From positions 310,001-374,000 of the forward strand of contig JAJFFV010000006.1 in the NCBI GenBank assembly GCA_021776475.1: a DNA stretch of 64,000 bases, given 5' to 3'. This stretch comes from Parvularculaceae bacterium. GTDB lineage: Bacteria > Pseudomonadota > Alphaproteobacteria > Caulobacterales > Parvularculaceae. The translations under genes were made by a program, and so were the position numbers. Below, piece after piece: positions 19,176-29,169 of the stretch (within the stretch, counting starts at the first letter, position 1; the number at the start of each line of letters is the position of its first letter). The notes beneath the pieces were generated by a model. That model had not been told where the DNA came from and searched no databases. It worked only from the letters and a program-made list of their open reading frames with translations.

Positions 19176-20252
19176 TTGATACCACAGGAAAAACTGGATC
19201 ACCTGATTAACAGGTTTGAGGCCATTGAAAAATCAATGGAAACAGCAACGAATGCGGAAGAAATCGTTCGCCTGTCAAAGGAACATGCAGAACTGCGTCC
19301 TGTTGTTGAATCTGGTCGTGAGCTGACAGCCGCTCGCCAGCAGTTCAAAGAACTTGAAGAACTGGCCAATTCTGACGATGATGAAATGGCGGAGATGGCG
19401 GCCGAAGAGCGTGACGGCCTCAAGGAGCGCATTCCGCAGATTGAGCAAGACCTTAAAATTATGCTTCTGCCGAAGGACAAGGCCGACAAGTCCAGCGTAA
19501 TTCTGGAGGTTCGAGCAGGTACTGGCGGTGATGAAGCGGCGATTTTTGCGGGTGACTTGTTTCGCATGTATCAGCGCCACGCGCAGGTTCATGGCTGGAA
19601 GATGGAGGTTTTGTCGGCGTCAGAGTCTGACATGGGTGGATTCAAAGAAGTGCAGGCCAGCATATCCGGTGATAACATCTTTGCCCGGATGAAATTCGAG
19701 TCCGGTGTACACCGGGTGCAGCGGGTTCCGGAGACCGAGACACAGGGCAGAGTGCACACGTCCGCCGCTACAGTCGCTGTGTTGCCGGAACCTGAAGCTG
19801 TAGATATCGAAATTGCCGATAACGATCTCCGGGTTGATGTGTTTCGAGCGTCAGGTCCTGGTGGTCAGTCAGTCAACACTACCGACAGTGCCGTTCGCAT
19901 AACGCACCTGCCCACAGGTCTTATCGTTATTCAGCAAGATGAGAAATCGCAGCACAAGAACCGGGCGAAAGCCATGCAGGTCCTACGGGCGCGGCTTTAT
20001 GAGGCAGAGCGTGCAAGAGCTGATGCCGTGCGGGCAGCCGATCGTCGGGGGCAGATCGGATCCGGTGATCGCTCGGAACGTATCCGCACATACAATTTCC
20101 CGCAAAGTCGGGTAACAGATCATCGCATCAATCTCACTCTTTATAAACTCGACAAGGTCATTGAAGGCGAATCCCTCGACGAACTGATCGATGCGCTTAT
20201 CACCCAGGATCAAACAGACAGACTTGCGGCAATGGAGGGAGACGGCTCCTGA
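19176..20252 (+). CDS. prfA: Peptide chain release factor 1
   Basis: 358 residues from a TTG start at 19176 with AGAGAAG a few bases upstream; no ATG fits. RF1 recognises UAA and UAG and triggers peptide release. The catalytic GGQ is at residues 229-231 ([17 protein letters not shown]) and the Gln is the methylation target of PrmC, encoded next. A P-x-T tripeptide ([10 protein letters not shown]) is present in the stop-codon-recognition domain. Confidence 0.97.
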   Translation: MIPQEKLDHLINRFEAIEKSMETATNAEEIVRLSKEHAELRPVVESGRELTAARQQFKELEELANSDDDEMAEMAAEERDGLKERIPQIEQDLKIMLLPKDKADKSSVILEVRAGTGGDEAAIFAGDLFRMYQRHAQVHGWKMEVLSASESDMGGFKEVQASISGDNIFARMKFESGVHRVQRVPETETQGRVHTSAATVAVLPEPEAVDIEIADNDLRVDVFRASGPGGQSVNTTDSAVRITHLPTGLIVIQQDEKSQHKNRAKAMQVLRARLYEAERARADAVRAADRRGQIGSGDRSERIRTYNFPQSRVTDHRINLTLYKLDKVIEGESLDELIDALITQDQTDRLAAMEGDGS

Positions 20253-20253
20253 C

Positions 20254-21102
20254 ATGGAACGACTGACGGTCGATCGTGCACTTCGGTCTGTATCGGAAAC
20301 GGCCAAAAGTGTTACACGCCTTGATGGACGGCTTTTGTTGATGCACTGCTTGCACTGCCGCTTGGAGGATGTGATTGCCGCGCCAGATCGGGCGTTGACT
20401 GATGAAGAAGCCGGGCGTTTCCATGCGTTGATCGAGCGCCGTATAAAGGGAGAGCCTGTTTCCCAAATTCTACAGCACAAAGAGTTCTGGGGGCTTCCTT
20501 TCAAAGTGACGCGCGATGTTTTGACGCCGCGTCCAGACACCGAAACACTCATTGAACTCGCCCTAGAATTATACGAGAAAGAGGCGCCAGAAACGATCCT
20601 CGACATAGGAACCGGTTCGGGCTGTATTTTGGCAGCGTTGCTCCAGGAATTCTCACATGCAGCAGGCACCGGCATTGATATCAGTGAATTGGCGTTGACG
20701 ATCGCAGCTGAAAATATTCGTAACCTGGGGTTTTCAAAAAGGGCCTGTTTAGAACAGGCAGATTTCAGAAGCGATTTGACCGGTCGATATGATCTCATTG
20801 TCTCAAACCCGCCCTATATCAGCAAGCGAGAGTGCTCAGACTTGCCCGTAGATGTACGAGACTATGAACCAGCCACGGCGCTTTTTGCGGGCGACGGGTA
20901 TGACGCATACCGTGCAATTGTGGTGCAGTTGCCCCGGTTGTTAAGGCCGGACGGGATCATCATATTTGAGGTTGGGCAAGGGCAATTGGACACCGTTATT
21001 TCGTTAATCACAAAGACTTTTGAACAGGCCGGAAGGCCGCTTGGCGTTACGGTTAAGAACGATCTTTCCGGCATTCCACGGTCAATTGGTGCTCGTGGTT
21101 AA
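20254..21102 (+). CDS. prmC: Release factor glutamine methyltransferase PrmC
   Basis: 282 residues from ATG 20254, one base after the prfA stop, so translation is probably coupled. PrmC methylates the GGQ glutamine of release factors. It has an N-terminal helical domain and a SAM-binding fold with ILDIGTGSGCILAALL, and the substrate-binding NPPY motif in LIVSNPPYIS. The frame extends upstream into prfA but that part is not needed. Confidence 0.96.
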   Translation: MERLTVDRALRSVSETAKSVTRLDGRLLLMHCLHCRLEDVIAAPDRALTDEEAGRFHALIERRIKGEPVSQILQHKEFWGLPFKVTRDVLTPRPDTETLIELALELYEKEAPETILDIGTGSGCILAALLQEFSHAAGTGIDISELALTIAAENIRNLGFSKRACLEQADFRSDLTGRYDLIVSNPPYISKRECSDLPVDVRDYEPATALFAGDGYDAYRAIVVQLPRLLRPDGIIIFEVGQGQLDTVISLITKTFEQAGRPLGVTVKNDLSGIPRSIGARG

Positions 21103-21399
21103 CAGGAAAAAAAAGGTTTGAAATGCTGTTCAATATCGGTAATATACCGGGGACGAAACTGAAAACATGGTTTTCAGGCAGCTTTAATCTCAGAATATAG
21201 CTTGTTACTGGTGCATTTGCGCTAGGCGATATTGCTTATCTGATGAATGAGCTTTTGAAAGGCGCCGGGAACAATACTATTTCAACAAGTATTCATGAGC
21301 GATCCTGCTCGTAACGTTAGTGTACTGGTTTTCAGTATGCTGTGAGTAAAGTGGAACTGGCTCAGCAGTTTTTTCCAAGTATCAGGGATAATAAAATAT
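21103..21399. other. 297-base gap between prmC and the DUF4167 gene
   Basis: No gene is recognised. It contains a perfect inverted repeat CTGAAAAC-ATG-GTTTTCAG at 21159-21177 without a T tract, and an AT-rich stretch just before the next start that may hold its promoter. Confidence 0.5.
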
Positions 21400-21900
21400 A
21401 TGGCGCAGAACATGAAGCGCGGGCGCAACCAGCGAAGAAGGCCAAATTCGAACAACCCGAATCGAGCGCTCGACTCAACCGGTCCTGAGGTGAAAATCCG
21501 TGGCACGGCATTGCAGATTTATGACAAATATCAAACGCTTGCTCGCGATGCCTCTTCGTCAGGTGATCGTATCCGCGCTGAAAGCCTGCTCCAGCACGCA
21601 GAGCATTACTTCCGCCTTATGAAAGCTTCTCAGCCGCCACAACAACAGCAGCAAGATCAACAAGATCAAACTGGCGAGCCGCAACCCGAAATATCCCAGG
21701 ATAATCCGGAAACTACTGATACTCAATCAACGTTGGCTCAGGCAGATGCTAGTACCGGTGACACAGGCGAAACAGAAACGACCCTCGATGCAGATACCGA
21801 AAAACCAAAACGCGCCCGCCGCCGACGTCCCGCTCGCAAATCTACTGTGGACGAAGGCGAAACAGCCACCGACAAACCGGAAGCTACTGCGGCTGAATAG
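21400..21900 (+). CDS. DUF4167 family protein
   Basis: 166 residues. The N-terminus is highly basic and asparagine-rich (KRGRNQRRRPNSNNPNR), followed by the conserved core VKIRGTALQIYDKYQTLARDA and a segment ending AEHYFRLM, typical of DUF4167. The C-terminal half is low-complexity, Gln/Asp/Thr-rich, and ends in an Arg-rich patch. The family is almost confined to alphaproteobacteria and its basic start suggests nucleic acid binding, but its function is unknown. The location after prfA-prmC is conserved. Confidence 0.9.
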   Translation: MAQNMKRGRNQRRRPNSNNPNRALDSTGPEVKIRGTALQIYDKYQTLARDASSSGDRIRAESLLQHAEHYFRLMKASQPPQQQQQDQQDQTGEPQPEISQDNPETTDTQSTLAQADASTGDTGETETTLDADTEKPKRARRRRPARKSTVDEGETATDKPEATAAE

Positions 21901-21992
21901 GTAGTCTGACGTGATAGTCTCCAACTGAGCATTTTTATTGCTCATCGCATCTGACTTGGCGACATTGGCTCCTGACAGAACAGGAGACAGTC

Positions 21993-22787
21993 ATGTCGGA
22001 TCTTGCGGATACACTTTTCGACGTCACGGGTAAAACGGCCATCGTTACCGGTGCGTCCCGTGGCATTGGTGAAGCCATTGCCACCCGATTGGCCCAGCAC
22101 GGGGCTAATGTTGTCGTATCAAGCCGTAAACTGGACGCGTGCCGAGAGGTCGCGGACGAGATCAACAAAGAGCAGGCCCGTGACGCAGCATATGCTGTTT
22201 CCTGTAACATTTCCCATAAGGAACATCTGCAGAGCCTCGTTGATGAAACAAACAAGAAATTCGGCGATGTCGATATTTTGATCTGTAATGCGGCAGTTAA
22301 TCCGGCTTTTGGACCGTCTAAGGATATAACCGAAGAACAGATCGACAAGATCTTTGCCTGCAATATCAAAGCTAATCACTTTCTATCGCACATGGTCTTG
22401 CCGCAAATGCAAAAAAATCGAGGCGGTGCCATTGTCATTATTTCTTCAATTGGCGGCTTTGTCGGCAGTCCGATGATCGGGACTTACGGTATTTCCAAAG
22501 CTGCCGATATGCAGCTCGCGCGAAATCTCGCGGTGGAGTATGGAAAAGACAACATACGGATCAATTGTATTTGCCCCGGGATTGTCAAAACGCACTTTGC
22601 GGAAGCGTTGTGGAAAGACCCGAAGACCGAGGCGTTCATTTCGGGTCAGCTGCCGATGCGCCGGTTTGGTGAGCCGGATGATATAGCTGGCGCAGCTGTT
22701 TTTCTTGCCTCTCCCGCAGGGGCATGGATGACCGGACAACACATTGCAATCGATGGTGGTACGCTGATAGGCGTCGGTGCACTGTAG
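21993..22787 (+). CDS. Short-chain dehydrogenase/reductase
   Basis: 264 residues, classical SDR size. The Rossmann fold cofactor motif TGASRGIG and NAA(V) are present, as is the catalytic Ser ... Tyr-x-x-x-Lys (IISSIGG ... YGISKAAD). SSRK after the second beta strand suggests NADPH preference. The substrate is not predictable; DHRS4-like carbonyl reductases are among the closest-looking families. ATG 21993 is preceded by AGGAGA. Confidence 0.9.
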   Translation: MSDLADTLFDVTGKTAIVTGASRGIGEAIATRLAQHGANVVVSSRKLDACREVADEINKEQARDAAYAVSCNISHKEHLQSLVDETNKKFGDVDILICNAAVNPAFGPSKDITEEQIDKIFACNIKANHFLSHMVLPQMQKNRGGAIVIISSIGGFVGSPMIGTYGISKAADMQLARNLAVEYGKDNIRINCICPGIVKTHFAEALWKDPKTEAFISGQLPMRRFGEPDDIAGAAVFLASPAGAWMTGQHIAIDGGTLIGVGAL

Positions 22788-23110
22788 GCCCCATCGTATA
22801 AGTTGTTTAATGTCCCAGTACTGGCGGCGATCCCGCTGCTTATCCCGGCAGTGAACGACGCCTGTTCCTGCATAGTAACATAAGCCTGCAGAGCCGAGAC
22901 AATTGACGCGATACTTGCCATGCTTTCCGATACGTCGCGAACAGGCCCGGGGCTGTGCCAGTTCAACTTTGTACTGATCCCTAGCCGGATTTTTTGAAAC
23001 GCCTTAAAACTGCTTTGAATATCCATGAATTTTGCACGTCCTCCAAGTACCATAGGAACGAACGATGTGATTTAAAGGCTCTCACGTCGATTGCGTTGTC
23101 GCCCGAACAT
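22788..23110. other. Gap between SDR and the clpB promoter
   Basis: No gene is supported with confidence. On the minus strand a frame from about 23026 (starting MDIQSSFKAFQKIRLG) reads like protein down to roughly 22788 but then runs on into the SDR gene in antisense to a stop at 22646. It matches nothing I recognise. Confidence 0.4.
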
Positions 23111-23138
23111 CTTGAAACTGGCCAGGATGACCCTACCT
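23111..23138 (+). promoter_or_regulatory. Sigma-32 (RpoH) heat-shock promoter of clpB
   Basis: CTTGAAA (23111-23117), 13 bases, CCCTACCT (23131-23138) closely matches the RpoH consensus CTTGAAA-N11-15-CCCCATNT. It lies 58 bases before the clpB start, as expected for a heat-shock gene. Confidence 0.75.
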
Positions 23139-23196
23139 ACACTAAAGGTGCTGCCATCACGGGGTACCCCTTGCTGATGCTCAAGAGAGGTCACAC

Positions 23197-25848
23197 ATGA
23201 ACTTTGAGAATTATACTGATCGTGCTCGCGGCCTTGTCCAGGCCGCACAAACCATTGCGCTTCGCGAAAGCCATCAACAGATCACGCCGGAGCATATCTT
23301 GAAAGCGCTTCTGGATGACACGGAGGGTCTATGCGCGAACCTCATACGTGCGGCCGGCGGAAAGCCGGAACAAGCACTCGCTGAAACAAATCAGGCTGTC
23401 GACAAACTGCCAAAGGTTGAAGGGTCTGCTGCCCAACTTATGCTGGCGCCGCCTACTGCTACAGTTTTAGCCCGCGCTGATGAGCTCGCCAAAAAAGCCG
23501 GTGATTCTTATGTCACGACAGAGCGGTTGTTGCTCGCATTGGCAGCAGAGGGTGAGAGTGCGAAAATCTTGGAAAGAGCTGGTGCGACGCCGCAATCGAT
23601 CAACGCGGCAGTGAATGAAGTTCGCAAAGGGCGCAAAGCTCACACAGCGTCAGCTGAAGAAGGCTACGAGGCCCTAAAAAAATATGCTCGGGATCTAACC
23701 GAAGAAGCGCGCGCTGGTAAACTGGATCCGGTCATTGGCCGCGGTGAAGAAATCCGCCGGACCATGGAAGTTCTGGCCCGCCGAACCAAAAACAATCCGG
23801 TTTTGATTGGTGAGCCGGGTGTCGGCAAAACCGCGATTGTCGAAGGTTTGGCGCTGCGTATCGTGAATGGCGACGTACCGGAATCCCTGCGCAACAAAAA
23901 ATTACTCGCGCTCGATATGGGTTCACTAATCGCCGGTGCGAAGTATCGCGGCGAATTTGAGGAGCGTCTTAAGGCTGTGCTGGCTGAGGTGACCGAAGCC
24001 GAAGGTCAGATTATTCTCTTTATTGACGAAACCCACACGCTTGTCGGGGCTGGCAAAACAGACGGCGCAATGGATGCGTCAAACCTGCTGAAGCCAGCGC
24101 TGGCGCGCGGCGAGCTGCACTGCGTAGGCGCAACCACGCTTGATGAGTACCGGAAGTACATAGAAAAAGATGCCGCACTGGCGCGTCGTTTCCGGGCGAT
24201 CTACATTCAGGAACCAACTGTAGAAGATACCGTATCTATCCTCCGTGGTCTGAAGGAGAAATACGAACTCCACCACGGTGTAAGGATTTCCGACGCTGCC
24301 ATCGTGTCGGCTGCGACGCTTTCCAACCGCTATATTACAGACCGCTTTCTGCCGGATAAGGCCATCGATCTTGTGGATGAAGCTTCTTCACGCCTGCGAA
24401 TGGAAGTTGATTCCAAACCGGAGCAGCTTGATGCGCTTGATCGCCAGATCATCCAGATGAAAATTGAGCGGGAAGCCCTAAAAAAAGAGACAGACCACGC
24501 GTCGAAGGATCGCCTCGACAACCTTGAGCATGAACTTGCCGACCTTGAACAGACCTCCGCTGGATTGACGGCACGTTGGTCAGCTGAAAAAGAGGCTCTC
24601 GCATCAGTTACGCAGGTCAAAGAAGCAATAGACCGCGCCAGGCAGGAACTTGTCGATGCAGAACGGCGTGGTGATTTGGGTCGTGCATCGGAGATCAAAT
24701 ATGGGCAACTGCCAGAACTTGAGAAGAAACTGGAGGCTGCTGAGGCTGTGGGTGACAGGGAACATCTCGTTCAGGAGGTTGTTGATGCCGAGCATATCGC
24801 GGGCGTGGTGGCAAAATGGACGGGTGTGCCCGTTGAGAAAATGCTCGAAGGCGAGCGTGAGAAATTACTCTCAATGGAGGCTTCTTTGCACACTCGCGTG
24901 ATTGGCCAGGAAGAAGCGGTGACAGCCGTTTCGTCGGCGATCAGGCGATCGCGCGCGGGTCTTCAAGATCCAAACCGGCCGTTGGGTTCATTCCTATTTC
25001 TTGGTCCGACAGGTGTTGGCAAGACTGAGTTAACCAAGGCGCTAGCAGAATTTCTGTTCGACGATGATGCAGCGATTGCGCGGATCGATATGTCGGAATT
25101 CATGGAAAAACATTCCGTTGCCAGATTGATTGGCGCGCCGCCGGGCTATGTCGGCTACGAGGAAGGTGGGATGCTGACGGAAAAAATACGCCGCCGGCCA
25201 TACCAAATTGTACTGTTCGACGAAATTGAAAAAGCCCACCCGGATGTCTTTAATGTTCTTCTCCAGGTATTGGACGATGGACGCTTGACTGACGGGCAGG
25301 GGCGTACAGTAGACTTCAAGAACACGCTGATTATTTTGACTTCCAATCTCGGGTCTGAATTTCTTGCGGCACAGCCAGAAGGTCAGGATACGGATGCAGT
25401 TCGCGATCAGGTTATGAGTGTGGTCAAATCGACTTTCAGGCCGGAGTTTTTAAACAGGCTTGACGAAATGATCCTGTTCCATCGCCTGCAAAAAGACCAA
25501 ATGGGCAGTATTGTTGATATTCAGATGACAAGGTTACAGGAGCTTTTGGCGGACCGTAATATCATGTTGGAACTTGATGACACTGCTCGCACTTGGCTAG
25601 GTAATGCTGGTTACGATCCCGCATTTGGTGCAAGGCCACTAAAGCGTGTGTTGCAGAAGAGAGTACAGGATCCGCTGGCGGAGTTGTTGCTGGCCGGCGA
25701 AATCAGCGATGGAGAGATATTGAAGCTCTCGGTCGAGGGCGATAGTCTGACGGTAAATGGTCGGGTTCTCGATGGTCGGGACACGGTTGGATTGGGTACG
25801 GGTGTGCCGAATATCAACGGCCGGCCGGGATCGGCGTTGCTAAACTAG
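23197..25848 (+). CDS. clpB: ATP-dependent disaggregase ClpB
   Basis: 883 residues. ClpB is a hexameric AAA+ chaperone that extracts proteins from aggregates together with DnaK. Visible parts are the N-domain with two Clp-N repeats, AAA-1 with Walker [16 protein letters not shown] and pore loop [13 protein letters not shown], the coiled-coil middle domain rich in Glu/Lys/Leu (about 400-530), AAA-2 with [21 protein letters not shown], and the C-terminal D2-small domain. A ClpP-binding loop is not expected. ATG 23197 has AGAGAGG upstream, and a sigma-32-like promoter precedes it. Confidence 0.98.
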   Translation: MNFENYTDRARGLVQAAQTIALRESHQQITPEHILKALLDDTEGLCANLIRAAGGKPEQALAETNQAVDKLPKVEGSAAQLMLAPPTATVLARADELAKKAGDSYVTTERLLLALAAEGESAKILERAGATPQSINAAVNEVRKGRKAHTASAEEGYEALKKYARDLTEEARAGKLDPVIGRGEEIRRTMEVLARRTKNNPVLIGEPGVGKTAIVEGLALRIVNGDVPESLRNKKLLALDMGSLIAGAKYRGEFEERLKAVLAEVTEAEGQIILFIDETHTLVGAGKTDGAMDASNLLKPALARGELHCVGATTLDEYRKYIEKDAALARRFRAIYIQEPTVEDTVSILRGLKEKYELHHGVRISDAAIVSAATLSNRYITDRFLPDKAIDLVDEASSRLRMEVDSKPEQLDALDRQIIQMKIEREALKKETDHASKDRLDNLEHELADLEQTSAGLTARWSAEKEALASVTQVKEAIDRARQELVDAERRGDLGRASEIKYGQLPELEKKLEAAEAVGDREHLVQEVVDAEHIAGVVAKWTGVPVEKMLEGEREKLLSMEASLHTRVIGQEEAVTAVSSAIRRSRAGLQDPNRPLGSFLFLGPTGVGKTELTKALAEFLFDDDAAIARIDMSEFMEKHSVARLIGAPPGYVGYEEGGMLTEKIRRRPYQIVLFDEIEKAHPDVFNVLLQVLDDGRLTDGQGRTVDFKNTLIILTSNLGSEFLAAQPEGQDTDAVRDQVMSVVKSTFRPEFLNRLDEMILFHRLQKDQMGSIVDIQMTRLQELLADRNIMLELDDTARTWLGNAGYDPAFGARPLKRVLQKRVQDPLAELLLAGEISDGEILKLSVEGDSLTVNGRVLDGRDTVGLGTGVPNINGRPGSALLN

Positions 25849-25865
25849 CTTCATAAGGAATTATC

Positions 25866-26075
25866 ATGAGTAAAAAAATGCAATGGAAACCGGATATGGA
25901 GGAGGCAATACGGAAGATCATCCAGTCGAGCATCTCTGCTTCTGGCACAATCAAACCGGATGACCTGCCGCACCTTGTTCGGGCTCAGTTAAGCAGCCAG
26001 ATCTCCGGCGACATCGATATCGATCAATACATCAAGTCGACACTGGAAAAAATGAAGAAGGCAGGAGAAATCTAA
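25866..26075 (+). CDS. Small hypothetical protein downstream of clpB
   Basis: 69 residues from ATG 25866 with AAGGAA upstream, 17 bases after the clpB stop, so it may be cotranscribed and heat-induced. It is predicted helical, charged and soluble, with an ISGDIDIDQYI stretch and a basic C-terminal KKAGEI. I do not recognise a family. Confidence 0.7.
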   Translation: MSKKMQWKPDMEEAIRKIIQSSISASGTIKPDDLPHLVRAQLSSQISGDIDIDQYIKSTLEKMKKAGEI

Positions 26076-26081
26076 GACGCG

Positions 26082-27809
26082 TTAATTCTGGGCCAGAACC
26101 AGCTGTGTTTGCTGTGTTCTCAGCTGGTCAATCCAGTCGCGCTCGTCCCAGAACGCTTCAAGTGGCTCACCCTTCAATTCCTTGCCGGTTGAGACCTTGA
26201 TCCTCATGGGATTGACCTGTTTGCCGCTCCTCAAAACCTCATAGTGAAGGTGAGGCCCGGTTGAGCGGCCGGTGGTGCCGACATATCCGATAATTTGACC
26301 CTGACGCACCCGAGCACCGGATTTAATGCCTTTGCCAAAACCATTCATATGGGCATAAGCAGTTTTGTAGCCGTTTGCATGCCGTATGCGTACATATTTT
26401 CCGTAAGAACCAAAGACATTTGCACGCTCAATCTTACCGTCACCTGCAGCCATGATCGGTGTGCCTCGCCGCGCGCCGAAATCAACACCTTTGTGTGTTT
26501 TGGTGTACCCAAGCACCGGATGCCGGCGTTTGCCAAATCCGGATGTGATGCGGGCTCCGTCAATCGGTGTTTTCATTAACAGGCGTCGGGCACTTTTCCC
26601 ATCGGCATCAAACCAAACGACTTTATTTTCATCCGTATAGCGATAGTATCCCTTTTCCCGTTTTTGACTGAGCCAGCTTAAACGGCCGAAAACGACATCG
26701 CCGTAACCTGCTGGCCTGCCCATTTCGTCGTAGTACACTTCGTAAACTGCCTCGAACCTGTCACCCATCCTGATTTCGCGCTGAAAGTCGACATCGAAAA
26801 GGAACAAATTCGCCAGTTTTGCGACGATTTCTCGCGGAGCACCGGCACGCTCGGCACTGCCAAACAGGCTGTCAGTAATATCGCCCGAAATAACCGCGTA
26901 GTGCAGCGATGTCTCGGCTATTTCTGATTCAGCATAATACTGGCCGGTTGTATTTTGTTTGACATAGGTTCGTCTGACCGGATCCTGGGCGAGCCGAAGG
27001 GAGACAAGAGCGTCGCCCGAAGTTCGGCGATCAATGTGGGCAAATGCTGCTTCCTGAAACTCAGTTTGCGCCTGCGGCATCCGTGTAATCCTGAATTCGT
27101 CTCCCGGCTGGAGCGATCGGATATTGATTTCTTCTGCGAGGGCGACGGTTGCCGCATCAGCGTCTGCAGCACGGATCCCGGCGCGGATCAGCGCGGCATA
27201 TAGGCTCTCGCCGCGCTTCAGGGCAACACTATCGTCTGCCGCTGCCTCAATCTCAAGACCCTTGAACGGGGAGATGTATTTTGTAAACAGTGGCACTTTA
27301 CCGCCTGTGAAGTCTCGCTCTTCTGCGAAGCCATAGTGTCCGTCTTCAGCCAGCCATAGCGCATTCATGTCAATGGTCTTCGCAATAATCCTTCTGGGAG
27401 TAAGTGAAACGGGTTTCAGTCTCGGAACGGGGTCGGTATTTGCCGCAGGTTGTATTTGCGCAGTGGCCACGAAGAAAGGCTGGTTTTCTACGGCGATCGA
27501 ACGCTTGCCGATGACGCCAGCAAAAATGTCGCGAGTATTACTTGAAAGGATCACGATCTCGTCTGATCCATAGGCCTCAGCACGGGCGCTTTGCTCATCA
27601 GCGGAGCGGTTTGTCAGATATCCGAAACCAATGAACAAAATTGCCAGCGCGAACGCACTGACAGAAATCCAAGCAGCAAATCGCCGGCCCTTTAATAAAG
27701 ACCCTAGGCTATCTGAGCGCTGTGGCGCTTTGTCGGCAAAAAATAACACCAAAACCCATACCCTGAGAACGGATACGCAAGTTCTCAAACCACCAGAGGC
27801 AAGAAGCAT
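26082..27809 (-). CDS. M23-family peptidoglycan endopeptidase, membrane-anchored
   Basis: Up to 575 residues from ATG 27809; a start further in is possible because the first 40 residues are weak. One transmembrane helix lies at about residues 44-65. A long N-terminal regulatory region with OapA/LysM-like character (SLQPGDEFRITRMPQ) precedes the C-terminal LytM domain, which has the zinc ligands of M23 enzymes: His and Asp in THKGVDFGARRGTP and HxH in GPHLHYEVLRSG. Such enzymes cut cross-links between peptidoglycan peptides during growth or division. It is convergent with the small gene after clpB (six-base gap). Confidence 0.9.
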   Translation of the reverse strand: MLLASGGLRTCVSVLRVWVLVLFFADKAPQRSDSLGSLLKGRRFAAWISVSAFALAILFIGFGYLTNRSADEQSARAEAYGSDEIVILSSNTRDIFAGVIGKRSIAVENQPFFVATAQIQPAANTDPVPRLKPVSLTPRRIIAKTIDMNALWLAEDGHYGFAEERDFTGGKVPLFTKYISPFKGLEIEAAADDSVALKRGESLYAALIRAGIRAADADAATVALAEEINIRSLQPGDEFRITRMPQAQTEFQEAAFAHIDRRTSGDALVSLRLAQDPVRRTYVKQNTTGQYYAESEIAETSLHYAVISGDITDSLFGSAERAGAPREIVAKLANLFLFDVDFQREIRMGDRFEAVYEVYYDEMGRPAGYGDVVFGRLSWLSQKREKGYYRYTDENKVVWFDADGKSARRLLMKTPIDGARITSGFGKRRHPVLGYTKTHKGVDFGARRGTPIMAAGDGKIERANVFGSYGKYVRIRHANGYKTAYAHMNGFGKGIKSGARVRQGQIIGYVGTTGRSTGPHLHYEVLRSGKQVNPMRIKVSTGKELKGEPLEAFWDERDWIDQLRTQQTQLVLAQN

Positions 27810-27951
27810 GCAACTAATGCATCCAGTGCCGAAATAATGCAGTGGGGAAAACTTCGAGTCAAATAAATGCCAGGTAATTTCGGAAAATCAACCCCTGGTG
27901 GGTATCGCCGGTAGAATCAAGGCACTTATCTGCTCCTGAAAGAGGTATTCT

Positions 27952-28581
27952 ATGGGTACACCCTTGGACGCATTGTCCCTTTCTTCCTTGTTGGCATCAA
28001 GATTGTGCCATGATCTCGTTAACCCTGTTGGGGCGTTGAGCGCGGGCCTTGAAGTGTTGCACGACGAGGTTGATCCTGAAATGCAGGCTGAAGCGAAAAA
28101 ACTGATAGACCTGTCGATGCACAAGTCGATCGCCATGTTATCTTTTGCCCGGATCGCTTTCGGCGCTGGAGGTGCGTATGGACAGGAGATCGACTTTGAA
28201 GAAGGAAAAAACGTCACCGAGCAGCTGTATCAGCATCTCAAAGCCGACCTTCGCTGGGAGCTTCCGACGTCTATGGTGCCGAAGGATTATTGCAAGGCCG
28301 TCCTGAACATAGCGCTCATGGTTGCCGACTGTGTTCCGCGCGCCGACAGCAGCGTTACCATCGCTGGAAACATAAACGAGGTGAGGTTCACAGCGGAAGG
28401 CCCGCGGGCCAAATTAAAGGATCAATTGGTCGATGCGCTTTCGGGTAAGTCCGAGGGGCTTGAACCCAAGATGACACCGGCTTTTCTGGCAGCTTTGCTC
28501 GCTCATAACTGCGGCGGCAAAATAAGCGCGGACGCGGTCACTGACGAGAAAGTGGTGATTACAGTGACCTTCCCAGAATGA
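27952..28581 (+). CDS. chpT: Histidine phosphotransferase ChpT
   Basis: 209 residues. The N-terminal dimerisation helices carry the phosphorylated histidine in RLCHDLVNPVGALSAGLEVL (His20), and the C-terminal half is the degenerate HATPase-like fold of ChpT. In Caulobacter ChpT passes phosphate from the hybrid kinase CckA to CtrA and CpdR. The gene is followed by a receiver-domain protein and convergent ctrA, so its target is encoded about 600 bases away. ATG 27952 follows AAGAGG. Confidence 0.93.
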   Translation: MGTPLDALSLSSLLASRLCHDLVNPVGALSAGLEVLHDEVDPEMQAEAKKLIDLSMHKSIAMLSFARIAFGAGGAYGQEIDFEEGKNVTEQLYQHLKADLRWELPTSMVPKDYCKAVLNIALMVADCVPRADSSVTIAGNINEVRFTAEGPRAKLKDQLVDALSGKSEGLEPKMTPAFLAALLAHNCGGKISADAVTDEKVVITVTFPE

Positions 28582-28698
28582 AGTCAGGGTTAACGGGCTA
28601 TTCAGGGATTGTGCTGTAAATTCCAGTTATCAGGCGTAAAGGCGCTCCTGATATTGTGTCGTGCCGGTGCATGACTACTAATCGGAAAGGGAGACGAG

Positions 28699-29097
28699 AT
28701 GGCATTATGTCTTGTTGTGGACGATTCTGAAGTCATTCGGCTTATCACACGGAAAATACTCGAAAGCTTGCAGCAATCTGTCGTCCACGCGACATCGGCC
28801 GATGAAGCCCTCAAAGTCTGCCAGGACTCGCAGCCGGATATTGTTTTTCTTGACTGGGATCTGCCATCGCTTGGTGCGCTTGACGTTCTGAAGGGGATCA
28901 GTGAGCTAGACACGGAAGTGAAACCGACAATTGTTTTGTGTGCGACTGAGAATGATGCCCAGCAATTTGCTCTGGCCCGCGCAGCGGGCGCTGCGCATCA
29001 CCTTTTAAAACCTTATGATCTCGCGACAATCAAAGCCATCCTCGAACAGGCCGGTGTATCCGAAAAGGAGAACACCGATCAATCGCTTGCGATCTGA
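28699..29097 (+). CDS. Single-domain response regulator
   Basis: 132 residues, a receiver domain only. The acidic pocket VVDDSE (Asp8, Asp9), the phospho-acceptor Asp52 (IVFLDWDLP), the switch Thr/Ser position (VLCATEND, where Ala precedes Thr) and the conserved Lys in HLLKPYD are visible. A short C-terminal extension follows. Single-domain receivers beside chpT are found in several alphaproteobacteria, and a role in the same phosphorelay is likely but not shown. ATG 28699 follows AAGGGAGA. A near-consensus CtrA site (one mismatch, minus strand, about 28587-28603) lies upstream. Confidence 0.9.
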   Translation: MALCLVVDDSEVIRLITRKILESLQQSVVHATSADEALKVCQDSQPDIVFLDWDLPSLGALDVLKGISELDTEVKPTIVLCATENDAQQFALARAAGAAHHLLKPYDLATIKAILEQAGVSEKENTDQSLAI

Positions 29098-29118
29098 GTA
29101 GATTTTTTGCTCAGCATT

Positions 29119-29150
29119 AAAAAAGCCTCTGAACAATCAGAGGCTTTTTT
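29119..29150. terminator. Bidirectional intrinsic terminator between receiver gene and ctrA
   Basis: AAAAAA-GCCTCTGA, loop ACAA, TCAGAGGC-TTTTTT is a perfect inverted repeat with a T tract on both strands. It lies in the 72-base gap between two convergent genes, so it can stop transcripts from both sides. Confidence 0.93.
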
Positions 29151-29169
29151 GTGAACCCTTGCAGGTTTC

